DNA of 64,000 nucleotides. Source: Rhizobium grahamii (GTDB lineage Bacteria; Pseudomonadota; Alphaproteobacteria; Rhizobiales; Rhizobiaceae). Each line of letters starts with the position of its first letter. The stretch's first letter is position 1. The translations under genes were made by a program, and so were the position numbers. Below the pieces are notes generated by a model, which saw only the letters and a list, made by a program, of their open reading frames with translations, was not told the DNA's origin and ran no database searches. Location of the stretch: contig NZ_CP043498.1 in assembly GCF_009498215.1 (NCBI RefSeq), forward strand, positions 434,001 to 498,000, written 5' to 3'. Of the stretch, positions 35,241 to 44,806 are shown in pieces.

Positions 35241-36710
35241 TCAATAAGGCGCCTGCACCGGCCCCATGCCGACATAAACCGTCTTCAGCTCCGAATAGTG
35301 CTCCAGTGCGGCCAGCGAATTCTCGCGTCCGAAGCCTGACTGTTTGGAGCCGCCGAACGGGATTTCGACAGGGCAGAGATTGTAGGTGTTGATCCACAGC
35401 GTCCCGGCCTCGAGCTGGTCGACGACCCGATGGGCGCGCGTCAGGTCTGCGGTAAACACGCCGGCGGAGAGGCCGAATTCCGTTGCATTGCCGCGGGCAA
35501 TGACCTCGGCCTCGTCGTCGAAATCGAGCACGCACATAACAGGCCCGAAGATCTCCTCGCGGGCAATCGTCATCTCGTCGGTAACGTCGGCAAAAACCGT
35601 CGGCTGCACGTAATAGCCTTCGCCGGAGACATTGTTCGGGATGCCGCCGCCGGTCACGAGTGTCGCACCCTCGGCCTTGCCCTTCGCGATGTAGGAGAGA
35701 ACCTTGTCGCGCTGCGCAAAGGACACCATCGGCCCGAGCTGTGTTGCCTCATCCATCGGATCGCCGATCAGGATGGCTTCGGTGCGGACCTTCAGCCGCT
35801 TCAGGAACTCAGCCTTGATCTTCCGCTGTACGAAGACGCGGGTGCCGTTCGAGCAGACCTGTCCGGTCGAATAGAAATTGCCGAGCATGGCGCCGCCGAC
35901 GGCGCTGTCGATATCGGCATCGTCGAAAACGATCAGCGGCGACTTGCCGCCGAGCTCCATGGTGACGTGCTTGAGGCTGCCGGCAGCCGCTGCCGCGACC
36001 TTGCGGCCTGTCGGAACCGAGCCCGTCAGCGACACCTTGGCGACGTCAGGGTGATTGACCAGCAGCGGCCCGGTCTCGCGGTCGCCCTGGATGACGTTGT
36101 AAAGCCCCTTCGGCAGGCCCGCCTCATGAAGGATCTCGGCAATGGCAAGCGCGCCGAGCGGCGTGTTTTCCGATGGCTTGAAGACCATTGCATTACCCGC
36201 GGCAAGCGCCGGCGCACCCTTCCAGCAGGCGATCTGCTGCGGATAGTTCCAGGCGCCGATGCCGACGCAGACGCCGAGCGGCACGCGCTTGGTGTAGGCG
36301 AAATCGCCGCCGAGCGGGATGTAGGAACCGTTGAGGCCAGCAGCGATCACACCGCCGAAGAACTCGAAGCTGTCGGCACCCGAAGTCGGATCGGCAACAA
36401 TCGTTTCCTGGATCGGCTTACCGGTATCTAGGGTCTCGAGTTCGGAGAGTTCGCGATTGCGCTCACGAATGAGGTCGGCCGCCCGCTTCAGGATGCGGCC
36501 GCGCGCCGTCGGGCTCATCGCTGCCCATTCCGGCTGGGCGCGCTTGGCCGATGCGATCGCCTTTTCGACGATGGCGGGCGTTGCCGCGTGCAGACGGGCG
36601 ATGACCTCGCCGGTCGCCGGATAGACGCTTTCGATGACGCTGCCGGCGTCATCCTCGACGTATTCGCCGTCGATGAAATGGGAGGCTTTCGGCTGGGCTC
36701 TGAGGGTCAC
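35241..36710 (-). CDS. betB: Betaine aldehyde dehydrogenase
   Basis: A 489-residue aldehyde dehydrogenase. The catalytic cysteine is in [13 protein letters not shown], the general-base glutamate in [12 protein letters not shown], and NAD-binding residues in [31 protein letters not shown] agrees with BetB. It converts betaine aldehyde to the osmoprotectant glycine betaine. The GTG start at 36710 overlaps the betI stop (GTGA), indicating coupling. Confidence 0.95.
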   Translation of the reverse strand: MTLRAQPKASHFIDGEYVEDDAGSVIESVYPATGEVIARLHAATPAIVEKAIASAKRAQPEWAAMSPTARGRILKRAADLIRERNRELSELETLDTGKPIQETIVADPTSGADSFEFFGGVIAAGLNGSYIPLGGDFAYTKRVPLGVCVGIGAWNYPQQIACWKGAPALAAGNAMVFKPSENTPLGALAIAEILHEAGLPKGLYNVIQGDRETGPLLVNHPDVAKVSLTGSVPTGRKVAAAAAGSLKHVTMELGGKSPLIVFDDADIDSAVGGAMLGNFYSTGQVCSNGTRVFVQRKIKAEFLKRLKVRTEAILIGDPMDEATQLGPMVSFAQRDKVLSYIAKGKAEGATLVTGGGIPNNVSGEGYYVQPTVFADVTDEMTIAREEIFGPVMCVLDFDDEAEVIARGNATEFGLSAGVFTADLTRAHRVVDQLEAGTLWINTYNLCPVEIPFGGSKQSGFGRENSLAALEHYSELKTVYVGMGPVQAPY

Positions 36711-37306
36711 TGGATCTGTCCTTTCGCAAGGGCGGCAAGCTGTGAATGGATGTAATCTTCGGTCAGCGAGATCGATGCCTCGATGCTGACAGGCGCTGAC
36801 CGCAGACTTTGGCGGATATAAAGCCCGTCGATCATCGCAGCCGCGCCCTCGGCAATGCGTTCCGCGGCATCGCTCGCGCAGAGCGCCTTCAGGTTGGCAA
36901 CGAGGTTCGACCGCAGACGACGGGCATAGATGACGAGGAAGCGCCGGGTTTCCTCCGAGCGCTGCGCCTCGGCGTAGAAGGCGAGCCAGGCGGCAATCGT
37001 TGCCGGAGCGAACTGGTCGGCCTGGAAGCTGACACGGATCACGGCGGAGATCTTAGCACGCGGCGTATCCACCGCCTTTAGCGCTGTCACGGCGTCGTCG
37101 CGCAGCTGCTTTAGAAGGGAGCGGATCGTCTCGATCAGCAGCTGTTCCTTGCTGCCGAAGTAATGATGCGCCAGCGCCGGCGATACGCCGGCCTGCCGGG
37201 CGATTTCGGACATGGTGACGGTCAGCGAGCCGTGATCGCCGATCACGCGCAGAGCGGCATCGACGAGCGCCTTGCGGCGAACCGGCTCCATTCCGACCTT
37301 GGGCAT
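36707..37306 (-). CDS. betI: TetR-type choline-responsive repressor BetI
   Basis: A 199-residue TetR protein. The start [19 protein letters not shown] matches BetI, and the helix-turn-helix is [20 protein letters not shown]. It represses bet genes and is relieved by choline. The frame is open to 37360, but ATG at 37306 fits family alignment. It heads betI-betB; betC (choline sulfatase), found in the S. meliloti betICBA operon, is absent here. Confidence 0.94.
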   Translation of the reverse strand: MPKVGMEPVRRKALVDAALRVIGDHGSLTVTMSEIARQAGVSPALAHHYFGSKEQLLIETIRSLLKQLRDDAVTALKAVDTPRAKISAVIRVSFQADQFAPATIAAWLAFYAEAQRSEETRRFLVIYARRLRSNLVANLKALCASDAAERIAEGAAAMIDGLYIRQSLRSAPVSIEASISLTEDYIHSQLAALAKGQIQ

Positions 37307-37340
37307 CGCGTCACTCCATGAAGATGGCGCAAGCATAATT

Positions 37341-37360
37341 TTGATTGACTGATCAATCAA
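37341..37360 (-). promoter_or_regulatory. BetI-type operator palindrome
   Basis: TTGATTGA (37341-37348) and TCAATCAA (37353-37360) are perfect 8-bp inverted arms with a CTGA spacer, 35 bp upstream of betI. The position and TetR-like symmetry make it the likely BetI operator. Confidence 0.75.
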
Positions 37361-37445
37361 TAAAAATCTGAGTGCCCACCAAAAGGGCTAACCTCTTCCA
37401 ATTTCGTGCTTTTGGAGCATATCCTTATCAACCGGGAGGTGTGCC

Positions 37446-37994
37446 ATGACGGATATTTCTGATCGACTGAGCTTTTCGTCTCTGCAATCGAAATGGGGCT
37501 GGTTCGTTGCGCTGGGGGTGCTGCTGATCGTCTGCGGCTTCATCGCGGCAGGAAACATCGTCTTCGCGACGGTTGCATCGGTCTACTATGTCGGAATGCT
37601 GATGCTGATCGGCGGCGTTGTCTATCTGGTGCATGCGTTTCAGGTTCGAACCTGGGAGCAGGTGCTGTTCTGGGCGCTGAGCGGCGTGCTCTACGTGCTC
37701 GCCGGCGTTTTCGCCTTCATGAATCCGCTGTTGGCCTCGGCCGCGCTGACGCTATTCCTGGCGATTGCGCTGTTGATCGCCGGTGTCTTCCGCACCTGGG
37801 TCGGCTGGCGCATGCGGCCGCTCAAGGGCTGGGGCTGGGTGCTTCTCAGCGGCATCATCACGGCGCTCGCCGGTGTGGTGATCTACATCGGTTGGCCGGT
37901 GAACAGCCTCTGGATCCTTGGCCTTTTCCTCGCCTGTGACCTGCTCATTCAGGGCTGGTCGATGCTGGCTTTCGGCCTTTCGATCCGCCGCTGA
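37446..37994 (+). CDS. HdeD family (DUF308) acid-resistance membrane protein
   Basis: A 182-residue protein with six predicted helices, for example GWFVALGVLLIVCGFIAAGN, YVGMLMLIGGVVYLVHAF, SGVLYVLAGVFAFMNPLLA and WVLLSGIITALAGVVIYIGW. This is the HdeD pattern. E. coli HdeD contributes to acid resistance at high cell density. GGGAGG precedes the ATG. It is divergent from betI. Confidence 0.88.
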   Translation: MTDISDRLSFSSLQSKWGWFVALGVLLIVCGFIAAGNIVFATVASVYYVGMLMLIGGVVYLVHAFQVRTWEQVLFWALSGVLYVLAGVFAFMNPLLASAALTLFLAIALLIAGVFRTWVGWRMRPLKGWGWVLLSGIITALAGVVIYIGWPVNSLWILGLFLACDLLIQGWSMLAFGLSIRR

Positions 37995-38180
37995 GTTATG
38001 CCCGTAATTCACAAGGCATTCATCACGGACTGTTTCTTTTTTGACAGGAATGTGAGGAATGTCTAAAATTAGAGATGCAAAGGCGGCTGCGGTCAGGCGG
38101 TATCCGGCGGTCTTTGCCTGACAAAAATCGGTCCATCCCCGAAAGGACACGATTGTCCCACGAGGAAAGGGAGGAATGTC

Positions 38181-38411
38181 ATGCCTATGGTCACTGTATC
38201 GATTTCCCCGCTCCAGGCGGCAGACATCCGGCAGGCTGTTGACGACGGCAGCTATGCTTCCAGCAGCGAAGTGGTCCGTGAAGCGCTTCGCCTGTGGGAC
38301 ACCGCCCGAAAGATGGGCGCCCCGATAGAAGGCTGCGATGGTGCCGTTGCAAACGGCCGGTGTGTCGCCGACATGTTTGCCGATCATGAGGCTGAGCGGC
38401 GTTCTGCCTGA
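38181..38411 (+). CDS. ParD-like antitoxin without a toxin partner
   Basis: A 76-residue protein with a ParD/CopG-type ribbon-helix-helix start (VTVSISPLQAADIRQAVDDG, then YASSSEVVREALRLWDTARK). The C-terminal part is short and Cys-containing (EGCDGAVANGRCVADM). AGGGAGG lies before the ATG. ParE would normally overlap its end, but the following 127 bp has no toxin frame and a terminator overlaps its stop. It may be an orphan regulator or remnant. Confidence 0.75.
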   Translation: MPMVTVSISPLQAADIRQAVDDGSYASSSEVVREALRLWDTARKMGAPIEGCDGAVANGRCVADMFADHEAERRSA

Positions 38412-38426
38412 ACGCCTTCAGGCTTT
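38406..38426 (+). terminator. Terminator overlapping the ParD-like stop codon
   Basis: GCCTGAA (38406-38412), a CGCC loop and TTCAGGC (38417-38423) followed by TTT form a perfect 7-bp stem that includes the TGA stop at 38409-38411. It ends the single-gene transcript. Confidence 0.65.
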
Positions 38427-38538
38427 CCTCGGGTCCTGTATCCGAGCTTTCACAAAAGTTTCACATTGGGGAAAGTCTTCGTTGACGCTTCTCCACCATG
38501 GTCCCTGCGAAAAACAATAAGTAACAGTGGAGATCGGC

Positions 38539-40344
38539 ATGTCTTTGGCTGCCGCCGTGGAACCGGCCCTCGTTCGTCGCTTTGCGAGCGACCAGATAGT
38601 TACCCTGGCTAAACTTGTCATCGAAAACGCGTTCCAGCCGATCGTGGAGGCCGGGACCGGCATCGCGTTCGGCTACGAGTCGCTGATGCGGGGCCAGGAT
38701 CGTCTCGGTTTTTCGTCGCCGATCGAGATACTGGACGAGGCCTTCAAGGCCGACCAGCTGTTGCAGCTCGAGCAGATGGTTGCGAGCCGCGCATTGGCAA
38801 AGTTCGCGACCCTGCCGAATTTCGCCAATGCGACGCTGTTCCTCAATCTGGATGTCCGCCTGATCCCGCACGGTGAGCGGCTTGCGGAAAGTCTCCTGCA
38901 GCACCTGAAACTTGCCAATATCCCGCCGTCGTCGATCTGCTTCGAGTTCTCCGAGCGTTTCGACAACACCAGCGTTCCGGAATTCGCGGCGCTGGTGTCG
39001 CTGCTGCGCAAGCGCGGCTTCAAGCTCGCGATCGATGACTTCGGTGTCGGCCACGGCGAAATGAAGCTGCTGTGCGACCACCCGGTCGACTATCTCAAGA
39101 TCGATCGCTTCTTCGTCGCCGATATCGACAGCAATCCACGCAAGCGCCATTTGCTGAAGAACATCGTCCACATCGCCCACGTCCTCGGCACGCGCGTCAT
39201 CGCGGAGGGGATCGAGACCGAGGCCGAATTCATTGCCTGCCGCGAATATGGCGTCGATCTGGTGCAGGGATGGTTCATATCCCGTCCGACCACGCATCTG
39301 ACCGAGTTGCAGCCGTCGTTTCCCTATCTGCAGGATCTCGGCAAGACCAAGCGCAACACGCAGTCGCTCGACGAGATCCTCATCCGCAAGCAGATCGAAG
39401 TCCTGCCGACGGTCTATGAGAACGACGCGATCGACAGCGTCTTCGAGCTTTTCCGCCGCAATCCGCAGCAGGCCTATTTTCCGGTGCTCAACGCCAACGG
39501 CGAGCCGCGCGGCATCCTGCATGAGCGGCACCTGAAGGAATACATCTACCAGCCCTTCGGTCGCGACCTCTTGAAGAACAAGGTCTACGAGCGGACGATT
39601 TCCCACTTCGTGGAAATGGCCCCGATCGTCGGCCTGGACTGCGACGCCGAACAGCTGATGGCGATCTTCGCCAACATGGAAGGCAGCAACTGCCTCCTGC
39701 TGACCGAAAACATGCGCTACGCCGGTGTCGTCTCGGCCGCGTCGCTGATCAAGGTCATGAACGAGAAGAAGCTGAAGACCGCGCAGGACCAGAACCCGCT
39801 GACCGGTCTTCCCGGCAACCACGCAATCCGCGATTTCATGCGGGAGGCGAGCCGCGACGGGGATGGCACGCGCCACTTCTGCTATTGCGACTTCGACAAT
39901 TTCAAGCCGTTCAACGATGCCTATGGCTTCCATCTGGGCGACCACGCGATCTCCCTGTTTGCGGCGCTGATGCGTCGCTACTTCTTTGCCGAGCGGCACT
40001 TCCTGGGGCACGTCGGTGGCGACGATTTCTTCATCGGCGTCTGCGGCTGGACCAAGGAAGAACTCACCGAGATTCTCGATCGGCTGATCAGCGATTTTCA
40101 CGACGACGTGCTCGACCTCTACTCGGATGCGGATCGGGTTGCGGGGCGCATCCGCGGCCATGACCGAGCCGGCGTCGAGGCGCTGTTTCCGTTGATGCGC
40201 TGCTCCATCGGCGTGCTGGAACTGCCCGAAGGCCTCGTGATCGATGACATTAACCGCGTCAGCGCGGCGATTGCCCATATCAAGGCGGAGGCCAAGGAAA
40301 GCGCCGAGGGTCTGGTCTTTCATCTTCTGGGCGAGGCGAATTGA
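38539..40344 (+). CDS. EAL-CBS-GGDEF cyclic-di-GMP protein
   Basis: A 601-residue cytoplasmic protein with reversed order: an N-terminal EAL-like domain (about 25-250; FGYESLMRG in place of EAL, then FLNLDV, FEFSERF, IDDFGVGHGE, DYLKIDRF and AEGIETEAE), paired CBS domains (about 275-410) and a C-terminal GGDEF domain (DFDNFKPFNDAYGFHLGD, then GGDDF in place of GGDEF). Phosphodiesterase residues look mostly kept; the GGDDF change may weaken cyclase activity. CBS domains suggest adenine-nucleotide sensing. ATG at 38539 follows GTGGAGA; no hydrophobic segment is seen. Confidence 0.85.
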   Translation: MSLAAAVEPALVRRFASDQIVTLAKLVIENAFQPIVEAGTGIAFGYESLMRGQDRLGFSSPIEILDEAFKADQLLQLEQMVASRALAKFATLPNFANATLFLNLDVRLIPHGERLAESLLQHLKLANIPPSSICFEFSERFDNTSVPEFAALVSLLRKRGFKLAIDDFGVGHGEMKLLCDHPVDYLKIDRFFVADIDSNPRKRHLLKNIVHIAHVLGTRVIAEGIETEAEFIACREYGVDLVQGWFISRPTTHLTELQPSFPYLQDLGKTKRNTQSLDEILIRKQIEVLPTVYENDAIDSVFELFRRNPQQAYFPVLNANGEPRGILHERHLKEYIYQPFGRDLLKNKVYERTISHFVEMAPIVGLDCDAEQLMAIFANMEGSNCLLLTENMRYAGVVSAASLIKVMNEKKLKTAQDQNPLTGLPGNHAIRDFMREASRDGDGTRHFCYCDFDNFKPFNDAYGFHLGDHAISLFAALMRRYFFAERHFLGHVGGDDFFIGVCGWTKEELTEILDRLISDFHDDVLDLYSDADRVAGRIRGHDRAGVEALFPLMRCSIGVLELPEGLVIDDINRVSAAIAHIKAEAKESAEGLVFHLLGEAN

Positions 40345-40421
40345 CGCCTCCACCGTTTCCCTCCTTCTCAATTCCGGATGGGTGAACTATGTCGGGAATG
40401 TCGGAATGAGGAGACCGGATC

Positions 40422-41417
40422 ATGTCCTTGCCCACGCAGATGCGCTTTGTCGATTTGCCGAGCTTCGGTGCTCCCGAAGTGATGCGGATCGCGGTCGGGC
40501 CTCTCCCGGTGCCCGGCGAGGGGCAGATCCTGGTTCGCACCGAGGCTATCGGCGTCAACCGCCCGGATGTTGCCCAGCGCCAGGGCACCTATCCGCCGCC
40601 GCGTGACGCGAGCCCTATCCTTGGTCTTGAGGCCGCAGGCGAGGTCGTCGCCGTCGGACCGGGCGTTTCCGATTTCAGCATTGGCGACAAGGTTTGCGGC
40701 CTCGCCAACGGCGGTGCCTATGCCGAGTATTGCCTGCTCCCCGTCGGCCAGGCCTTGCGCTTCCCGAAGGGCTATGACGCCGTCAAGGCAGCGGCTCTCC
40801 CGGAGAATTATTTCACCGTCTGGGCCAACATGTTCCAGATGGCGGGACTGACTGAAGGCGAGACCGTGCTCGTGCACGGCGGTTCGAGCGGCATCGGCAC
40901 GACGGCCATTCAGCTTGCCCGTGCCTTCGGAGCCAAGGTCTATGCAACGGCCGGGTCGCAGGACAAGTGCGACGCCTGCGTGAAGCTCGGCGCTATCAGG
41001 GCAATCAACTACAAGACCGAGGATTTCGCTGATGTCATCAAGGCCGAGACCGGGCAGGGCGTCGACATCATCCTCGACATGATCGGTGCCGCCTATTTCG
41101 AAAAGAACCTGGCGTCGCTCGCCAGGGATGGATGCCTGTCGATCATTGCCTTCCTGGGCGGAGCCGTTGCCGACAAGGTCAATCTCGCGCCGATCATGGT
41201 CAAGCGCCTGACGGTCACCGGATCGACGCTGCGGCCCCGGACGGTCGAGGAGAAGCGCGCCATCCGCGACGATCTCCTCGCCAACGTCTGGCCGCTTCTC
41301 GACGAGGGAAAGGTCACGCCCGTTATCGATGCCGTCTTCCCGTTCGAAGAGGTGGCCGAAGCGCATCGGCGGATGGAAACGAGCGGCCACATCGGCAAGA
41401 TCATGCTGCGTCTGTGA
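40422..41417 (+). CDS. NAD(P)H:quinone oxidoreductase (zeta-crystallin-like MDR)
   Basis: A 331-residue medium-chain reductase without structural zinc cysteines. [35 protein letters not shown] and [18 protein letters not shown] (the nucleotide-binding loop) match the TIGR02824/PIG3 quinone oxidoreductases. It probably reduces quinones or enals with NADPH. It is monocistronic and convergent with the MFS gene at 41433. Confidence 0.88.
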   Translation: MSLPTQMRFVDLPSFGAPEVMRIAVGPLPVPGEGQILVRTEAIGVNRPDVAQRQGTYPPPRDASPILGLEAAGEVVAVGPGVSDFSIGDKVCGLANGGAYAEYCLLPVGQALRFPKGYDAVKAAALPENYFTVWANMFQMAGLTEGETVLVHGGSSGIGTTAIQLARAFGAKVYATAGSQDKCDACVKLGAIRAINYKTEDFADVIKAETGQGVDIILDMIGAAYFEKNLASLARDGCLSIIAFLGGAVADKVNLAPIMVKRLTVTGSTLRPRTVEEKRAIRDDLLANVWPLLDEGKVTPVIDAVFPFEEVAEAHRRMETSGHIGKIMLRL

Positions 41418-41432
41418 CCGCTCGCACGTCGC

Positions 41433-42866
41433 TTACCGAACCTGCCGAGGCGGGGGCGACGAGAGTGTCAGGGAAGCCGCGACGGCGATGAGCCCTGGAA
41501 GCGCCATCAGCACGTAGAGCCAATGGGCGGCGGAAACCGTGCCGGCGATGCCGCCGGGTTGAACGAGGCCGGCGCTGTTGACGATCACGCCTGACAGGGC
41601 CGCGCCAAAGGCGCTGCCGAGCGACTGGACCGTCGAGATCGCGGCGGAAGCCTTGTCCTGCTCGGCGTTCTCGACGAGTTTCAGGACCTTGGCGACGAGA
41701 TGCGCCCAGCCGAGGCCGACGCCGAAGCCCATCATGAACATGCCGATGACGGCAGGCACGAGAACGGTAAGCGCGCTCGCCTGATTGTCCGCAGCAAGGA
41801 AGATCGCAAGCGACGCCGTCGTCACGGCCTCGATGATGCACCCGACGACGATCGCAACGCCCGCAGCCCTGCCGGAAAGCGTACCGCTGAAGAAGGCCGC
41901 GAGAGTCCACCCCAGCGCCACGAGCGCCGTCAGGTACCCGGACATTAGCGGCGTCACGCCATGCAGGGCCTGCAGGAAATAGGGAATGTAGATGTCGCTC
42001 GTCAGCACGACGAGAAGCGTGAACATGGTGAGGTAGACCCGCGCGACGGGCTTTGCCAGCGTCACGGCGCCCGATGGCAGCAGACGGTTGTCGCTTCGCC
42101 GCTCGATAACAAGCATGCCGACCACGGCGACGACGGCGGCGGCGATCAGCACGGCCTTTGTTGCCGTCGCTTCGATCGTTCCGGCAAAGCTGACGAGAAG
42201 CACACCCGCCAGCAGCATGACGATCTGCAGGATCGGTGTCTTGCCGTGGGCGCGGTCATCGTCGGCACGCGGCAGCAGCCGTGGTGCAAGCGCTGCCATC
42301 AGCGCGCCGAGCGGCACCAGCAGCAGGAAGGCATGCCGCCATGCACTGCCAGACGAAAACACGCCGCCGAGAGTTGGGCCAAAGAGCGTGGAAACGCCCC
42401 AGATTGCTGCGTAGAGCGTGGAGGCCTTGCGCCAAAGCGGCTCGGGATAGGCGAAGCGGATGAACGCATAGGCAAGCCCGGCGAGCGTGCCTGCGCCGAA
42501 ACCCTGTACCGCGCGTCCGATCAGGACGATCGGCATCGAGCCGGCGACCGCGCAGATCAGGCTGCCGAGACCGAAGATCAGCGCGCCGGCGGCATAAACG
42601 GTACGCAGCCCCGTGCCACGCGGCCGCATGGCCACGAAGATCGAGCCGAGGACGGCTGCGGCGACATAGAGCGTCGTAACCCACGCCAGCAGGTTCAACC
42701 CGCCGATATCACGCACGATCGAGGGCGAGATGGTGGCGGTGATGTAGGTTTCGACGGCGTAGAGCGTGACGCCACCGCCGAGCATCAGCGTAGCAGGCAG
42801 CAGGGGCTTGGAAAACAAATGAAATACGGAGGGTTTGTCCGCGGAAATCTGGTCGAGACCGGTCAT
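41433..42866 (-). CDS. MFS efflux transporter (multidrug-type)
   Basis: A 477-residue inner-membrane protein of 12-14 helices. LPATLMLGGGVTLYAVETYI, GLNLLAWVTTLYVAAAVLGS and GRAVQGFGAGTLAGLAYAFI (motif C-like) are typical of drug:H+ antiporters. It is divergent from the SufR-like regulator, with two dyads in the shared 109-bp promoter, so its expression is probably controlled by that protein. Substrate unknown. Confidence 0.85.
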   Translation of the reverse strand: MTGLDQISADKPSVFHLFSKPLLPATLMLGGGVTLYAVETYITATISPSIVRDIGGLNLLAWVTTLYVAAAVLGSIFVAMRPRGTGLRTVYAAGALIFGLGSLICAVAGSMPIVLIGRAVQGFGAGTLAGLAYAFIRFAYPEPLWRKASTLYAAIWGVSTLFGPTLGGVFSSGSAWRHAFLLLVPLGALMAALAPRLLPRADDDRAHGKTPILQIVMLLAGVLLVSFAGTIEATATKAVLIAAAVVAVVGMLVIERRSDNRLLPSGAVTLAKPVARVYLTMFTLLVVLTSDIYIPYFLQALHGVTPLMSGYLTALVALGWTLAAFFSGTLSGRAAGVAIVVGCIIEAVTTASLAIFLAADNQASALTVLVPAVIGMFMMGFGVGLGWAHLVAKVLKLVENAEQDKASAAISTVQSLGSAFGAALSGVIVNSAGLVQPGGIAGTVSAAHWLYVLMALPGLIAVAASLTLSSPPPRQVR

Positions 42867-42910
42867 TGCATGCGCCTTTTGGGTATTTCCTCGTGGGATT
42901 ATTATTTTTG

Positions 42911-42924
42911 CAAGTTATGGCTTG
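42911..42924. promoter_or_regulatory. Regulatory dyad copy 1 (CAAG-N6-CTTG)
   Basis: CAAGTTATGGCTTG has inverted CAAG/CTTG arms. It lies in a 21-bp direct repeat (42910-42930) that recurs at 42952-42972. Located 44 bp from the MFS start and 52 bp from the regulator start, it is a likely binding site of the SufR-like regulator. Confidence 0.65.
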
Positions 42925-42952
42925 GAAAAAATACATGGCTCGGCTATTAATG

Positions 42953-42966
42953 CAAGCGTTGGCTTG
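42953..42966. promoter_or_regulatory. Regulatory dyad copy 2 (CAAG-N6-CTTG)
   Basis: CAAGCGTTGGCTTG repeats the dyad of copy 1, followed again by GGAAAAA. The two centres are 42 bp apart, about four DNA turns, so bound dimers would face the same side. It is 9 bp from the regulator start codon and would occlude it, implying autorepression. Confidence 0.65.
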
Positions 42967-42975
42967 GAAAAATAA

Positions 42976-43596
42976 ATGCGTCAGTCGCCTGTGAACCGAA
43001 TTCTCCTCCTGCTCAAGACCGATGGTCCGCAACTGGCCGTCGATGTCGGCGACGCCCTCGGCATCTCGTCGGAGGCCGCACGCCAGCAGTTGACGAAGAT
43101 GGCGGAGGACGGCCTTGTCGAGCCCGTGACCGAGCCCTCCGCGGGCAGGGGGCGACCCCGCCAGCTGTGGCATCTGACATCCCAAGGCCATCAGGCCTTT
43201 CCCGACCGGCATGCGGAGTTGACGACGAGCCTGCTGTCGATGCTGGTCAACGAACTTGGGCAACCCGCGCTCGATGCCGTGATCGCCGCCCGTGAAAGCG
43301 AGACGTTGAAACGCTATCAGAGCGAAATGGCGGGCCACGATCTCGCGGGCAGGGTGCGCCAGCTCGTTTCGATCCGGACATCCGAAGGTTACATGGCCGA
43401 TAGCTGGGAAGAGGCCGACGGCTCATTGATCCTGGTCGAGAATCATTGTCCGATCTGTGCTGCGGCCAGCGCCTGCGCCGGTTTTTGCCGCTCGGAACTC
43501 GAAACCTTCAGGGCCGTTCTCGGCGCGAAGGTCGAGCGTGAACAGCATATTCTGGCGGGCGCACGCCGTTGCGCCTATCGGATCAGCCCGCTCTAG
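42976..43596 (+). CDS. SufR/ArsR-like regulator with cysteine cluster
   Basis: A 206-residue protein. The N-terminal winged helix (NRILLLLKTDGPQLAVDVGD, then SSEAARQQLTKMAEDGLV, GRGRPRQLWHLTSQGHQAF) resembles the DeoR/ArsR-like domain of SufR. The C-terminal part has CPICAAASACAGFCRSELE and later RRCAYRI, corresponding to SufR cluster cysteines, but the third SufR cysteine is not in its usual place and two extra cysteines occur. It may sense iron-sulfur or redox state and control the divergent MFS pump. Its stop overlaps the next convergent gene. Confidence 0.82.
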   Translation: MRQSPVNRILLLLKTDGPQLAVDVGDALGISSEAARQQLTKMAEDGLVEPVTEPSAGRGRPRQLWHLTSQGHQAFPDRHAELTTSLLSMLVNELGQPALDAVIAARESETLKRYQSEMAGHDLAGRVRQLVSIRTSEGYMADSWEEADGSLILVENHCPICAAASACAGFCRSELETFRAVLGAKVEREQHILAGARRCAYRISPL

Positions 43597-44806
43597 GCGG
43601 GTTGCCCGGCCGGCTGCCGGCCGCGCTCGATGAAGAGCAGCAGGCAGACCGAGGCGATGCCGATCCCCGCCGAAACCAGTGCCGTGCCGGAGTAATCGGT
43701 GAACGCGGTGCCTGCCGCGAAGATGGACGCGCTCACGCCATTGGCGATGAAGGTGTTGACTGAGATCAGCGAACTGCCGAGGCCGGGGCGATCGGCGATC
43801 AGATCCTGCATGTAGGTGATCGGAACGCTCAGGATCGCCGCCGCGCCGCAGGCATTGATGAGCACGAGCGAATAGATCTGCCACGGCGCCCAGACGAAGC
43901 CGAGCAGCGTCAGATACAGGCAATAGATCGCCGCCCCAGCGGCGAGCACGTGAACGCTGCGAAACCGCCGTTGCAATCCGCCCCACATCATCATGAACGG
44001 CATTTCCAGAAAGGCGACGAGCCCGGCCATGAAGCCGACATCGACCACCGTTCCGCCCGCTGCATGGGTGATGACGAGCGGCGAGACCACGCTGTTCACG
44101 CGCTGCAACCCCAGCAGCAGTGCCATCATGCCGACCCGCACCGCGACATGGGGCGAAAACACCCTGCCGAGCGACGAGAAGAAGCCGATATGCTGCGTCG
44201 CTGGCGCCTCGCGCTTTGGAGCCGGCCTGGCAAGAAACAGGTACAGGCAGAAGCAGGTAAGGCTTGCTATGCCCGCAATGCCATAAGCCGGCATCATCGA
44301 TTGCGAGTGCATCAGATAAAGGCCGATCAGCCCCGGCGCCAGCGCCCACGAGCCGGAAAACAAGGCTCGCACGGTAGAGGTGATAGCGGCGGCTCTTCCA
44401 CGGTCCATCGTGTTCGTGGTTGCGCGGATGCTGGCAAACAGGATCGAATATGTCGAGTTGCTGATCGGGATGAACACCAGCATGGCGATCATGAACACCG
44501 CTGTCGTGCGAAACTCGTAGATCATTCCGAAGCCGAGCATGCCGCTGACGGAAAGTGCCAGAACCAGCGGCCGGCGATCGCTCAGCTTGTCCGACCAGAT
44601 GCCGAGCGTCAGGCTGGTGGCGACGTTGACCAGCGCCGCAAGAAAGATCAATCCAGAATAGGAGCGGTCCGACATGCGAGTTCGTTGATGCCGATGATCG
44701 ACTGATACGGCATCGTGGAGGCATAGGTGAAGGCCAGCGCGATCAGCGTCAGCGTTGGAATGCGAATACGGACGTCGCGGACGATGGAAGAAAAGGCAGA
44801 TGGCAT
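43593..44806 (-). pseudogene. SetA-like MFS sugar/drug efflux transporter, frameshifted
   Basis: The ATG at 44806 starts MPSAFSSIVRDVRIRI and runs through helix 1 to INEL; the rest, from MSDRSYSGLIFLAALVNVAT to the end at 43593, lies in another frame. One added base near 44675-44686 would make a single protein of about 404 residues with 12 helices. The family (SetA/YdeE-like sugar efflux) is suggested by SDRSYSGLIF, SLTLGIWSDKLSDRRPL and the C-terminal ISVNTFIANGVSASIFAAGT. Error, or a recent single-base deletion. Confidence 0.72.

Noticed and set aside
38092..38122. Inverted repeat GTCAGGC/GCCTGAC as a terminator
   Set aside because: It lies upstream of the ParD-like gene with no T-run in the right place for either neighbour, so function is unclear.
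43423..44724. 433-codon reverse frame covering the SetA-like gene
   Set aside because: Its translation is basic low-complexity sequence; the real transporter helices are in the other frames.
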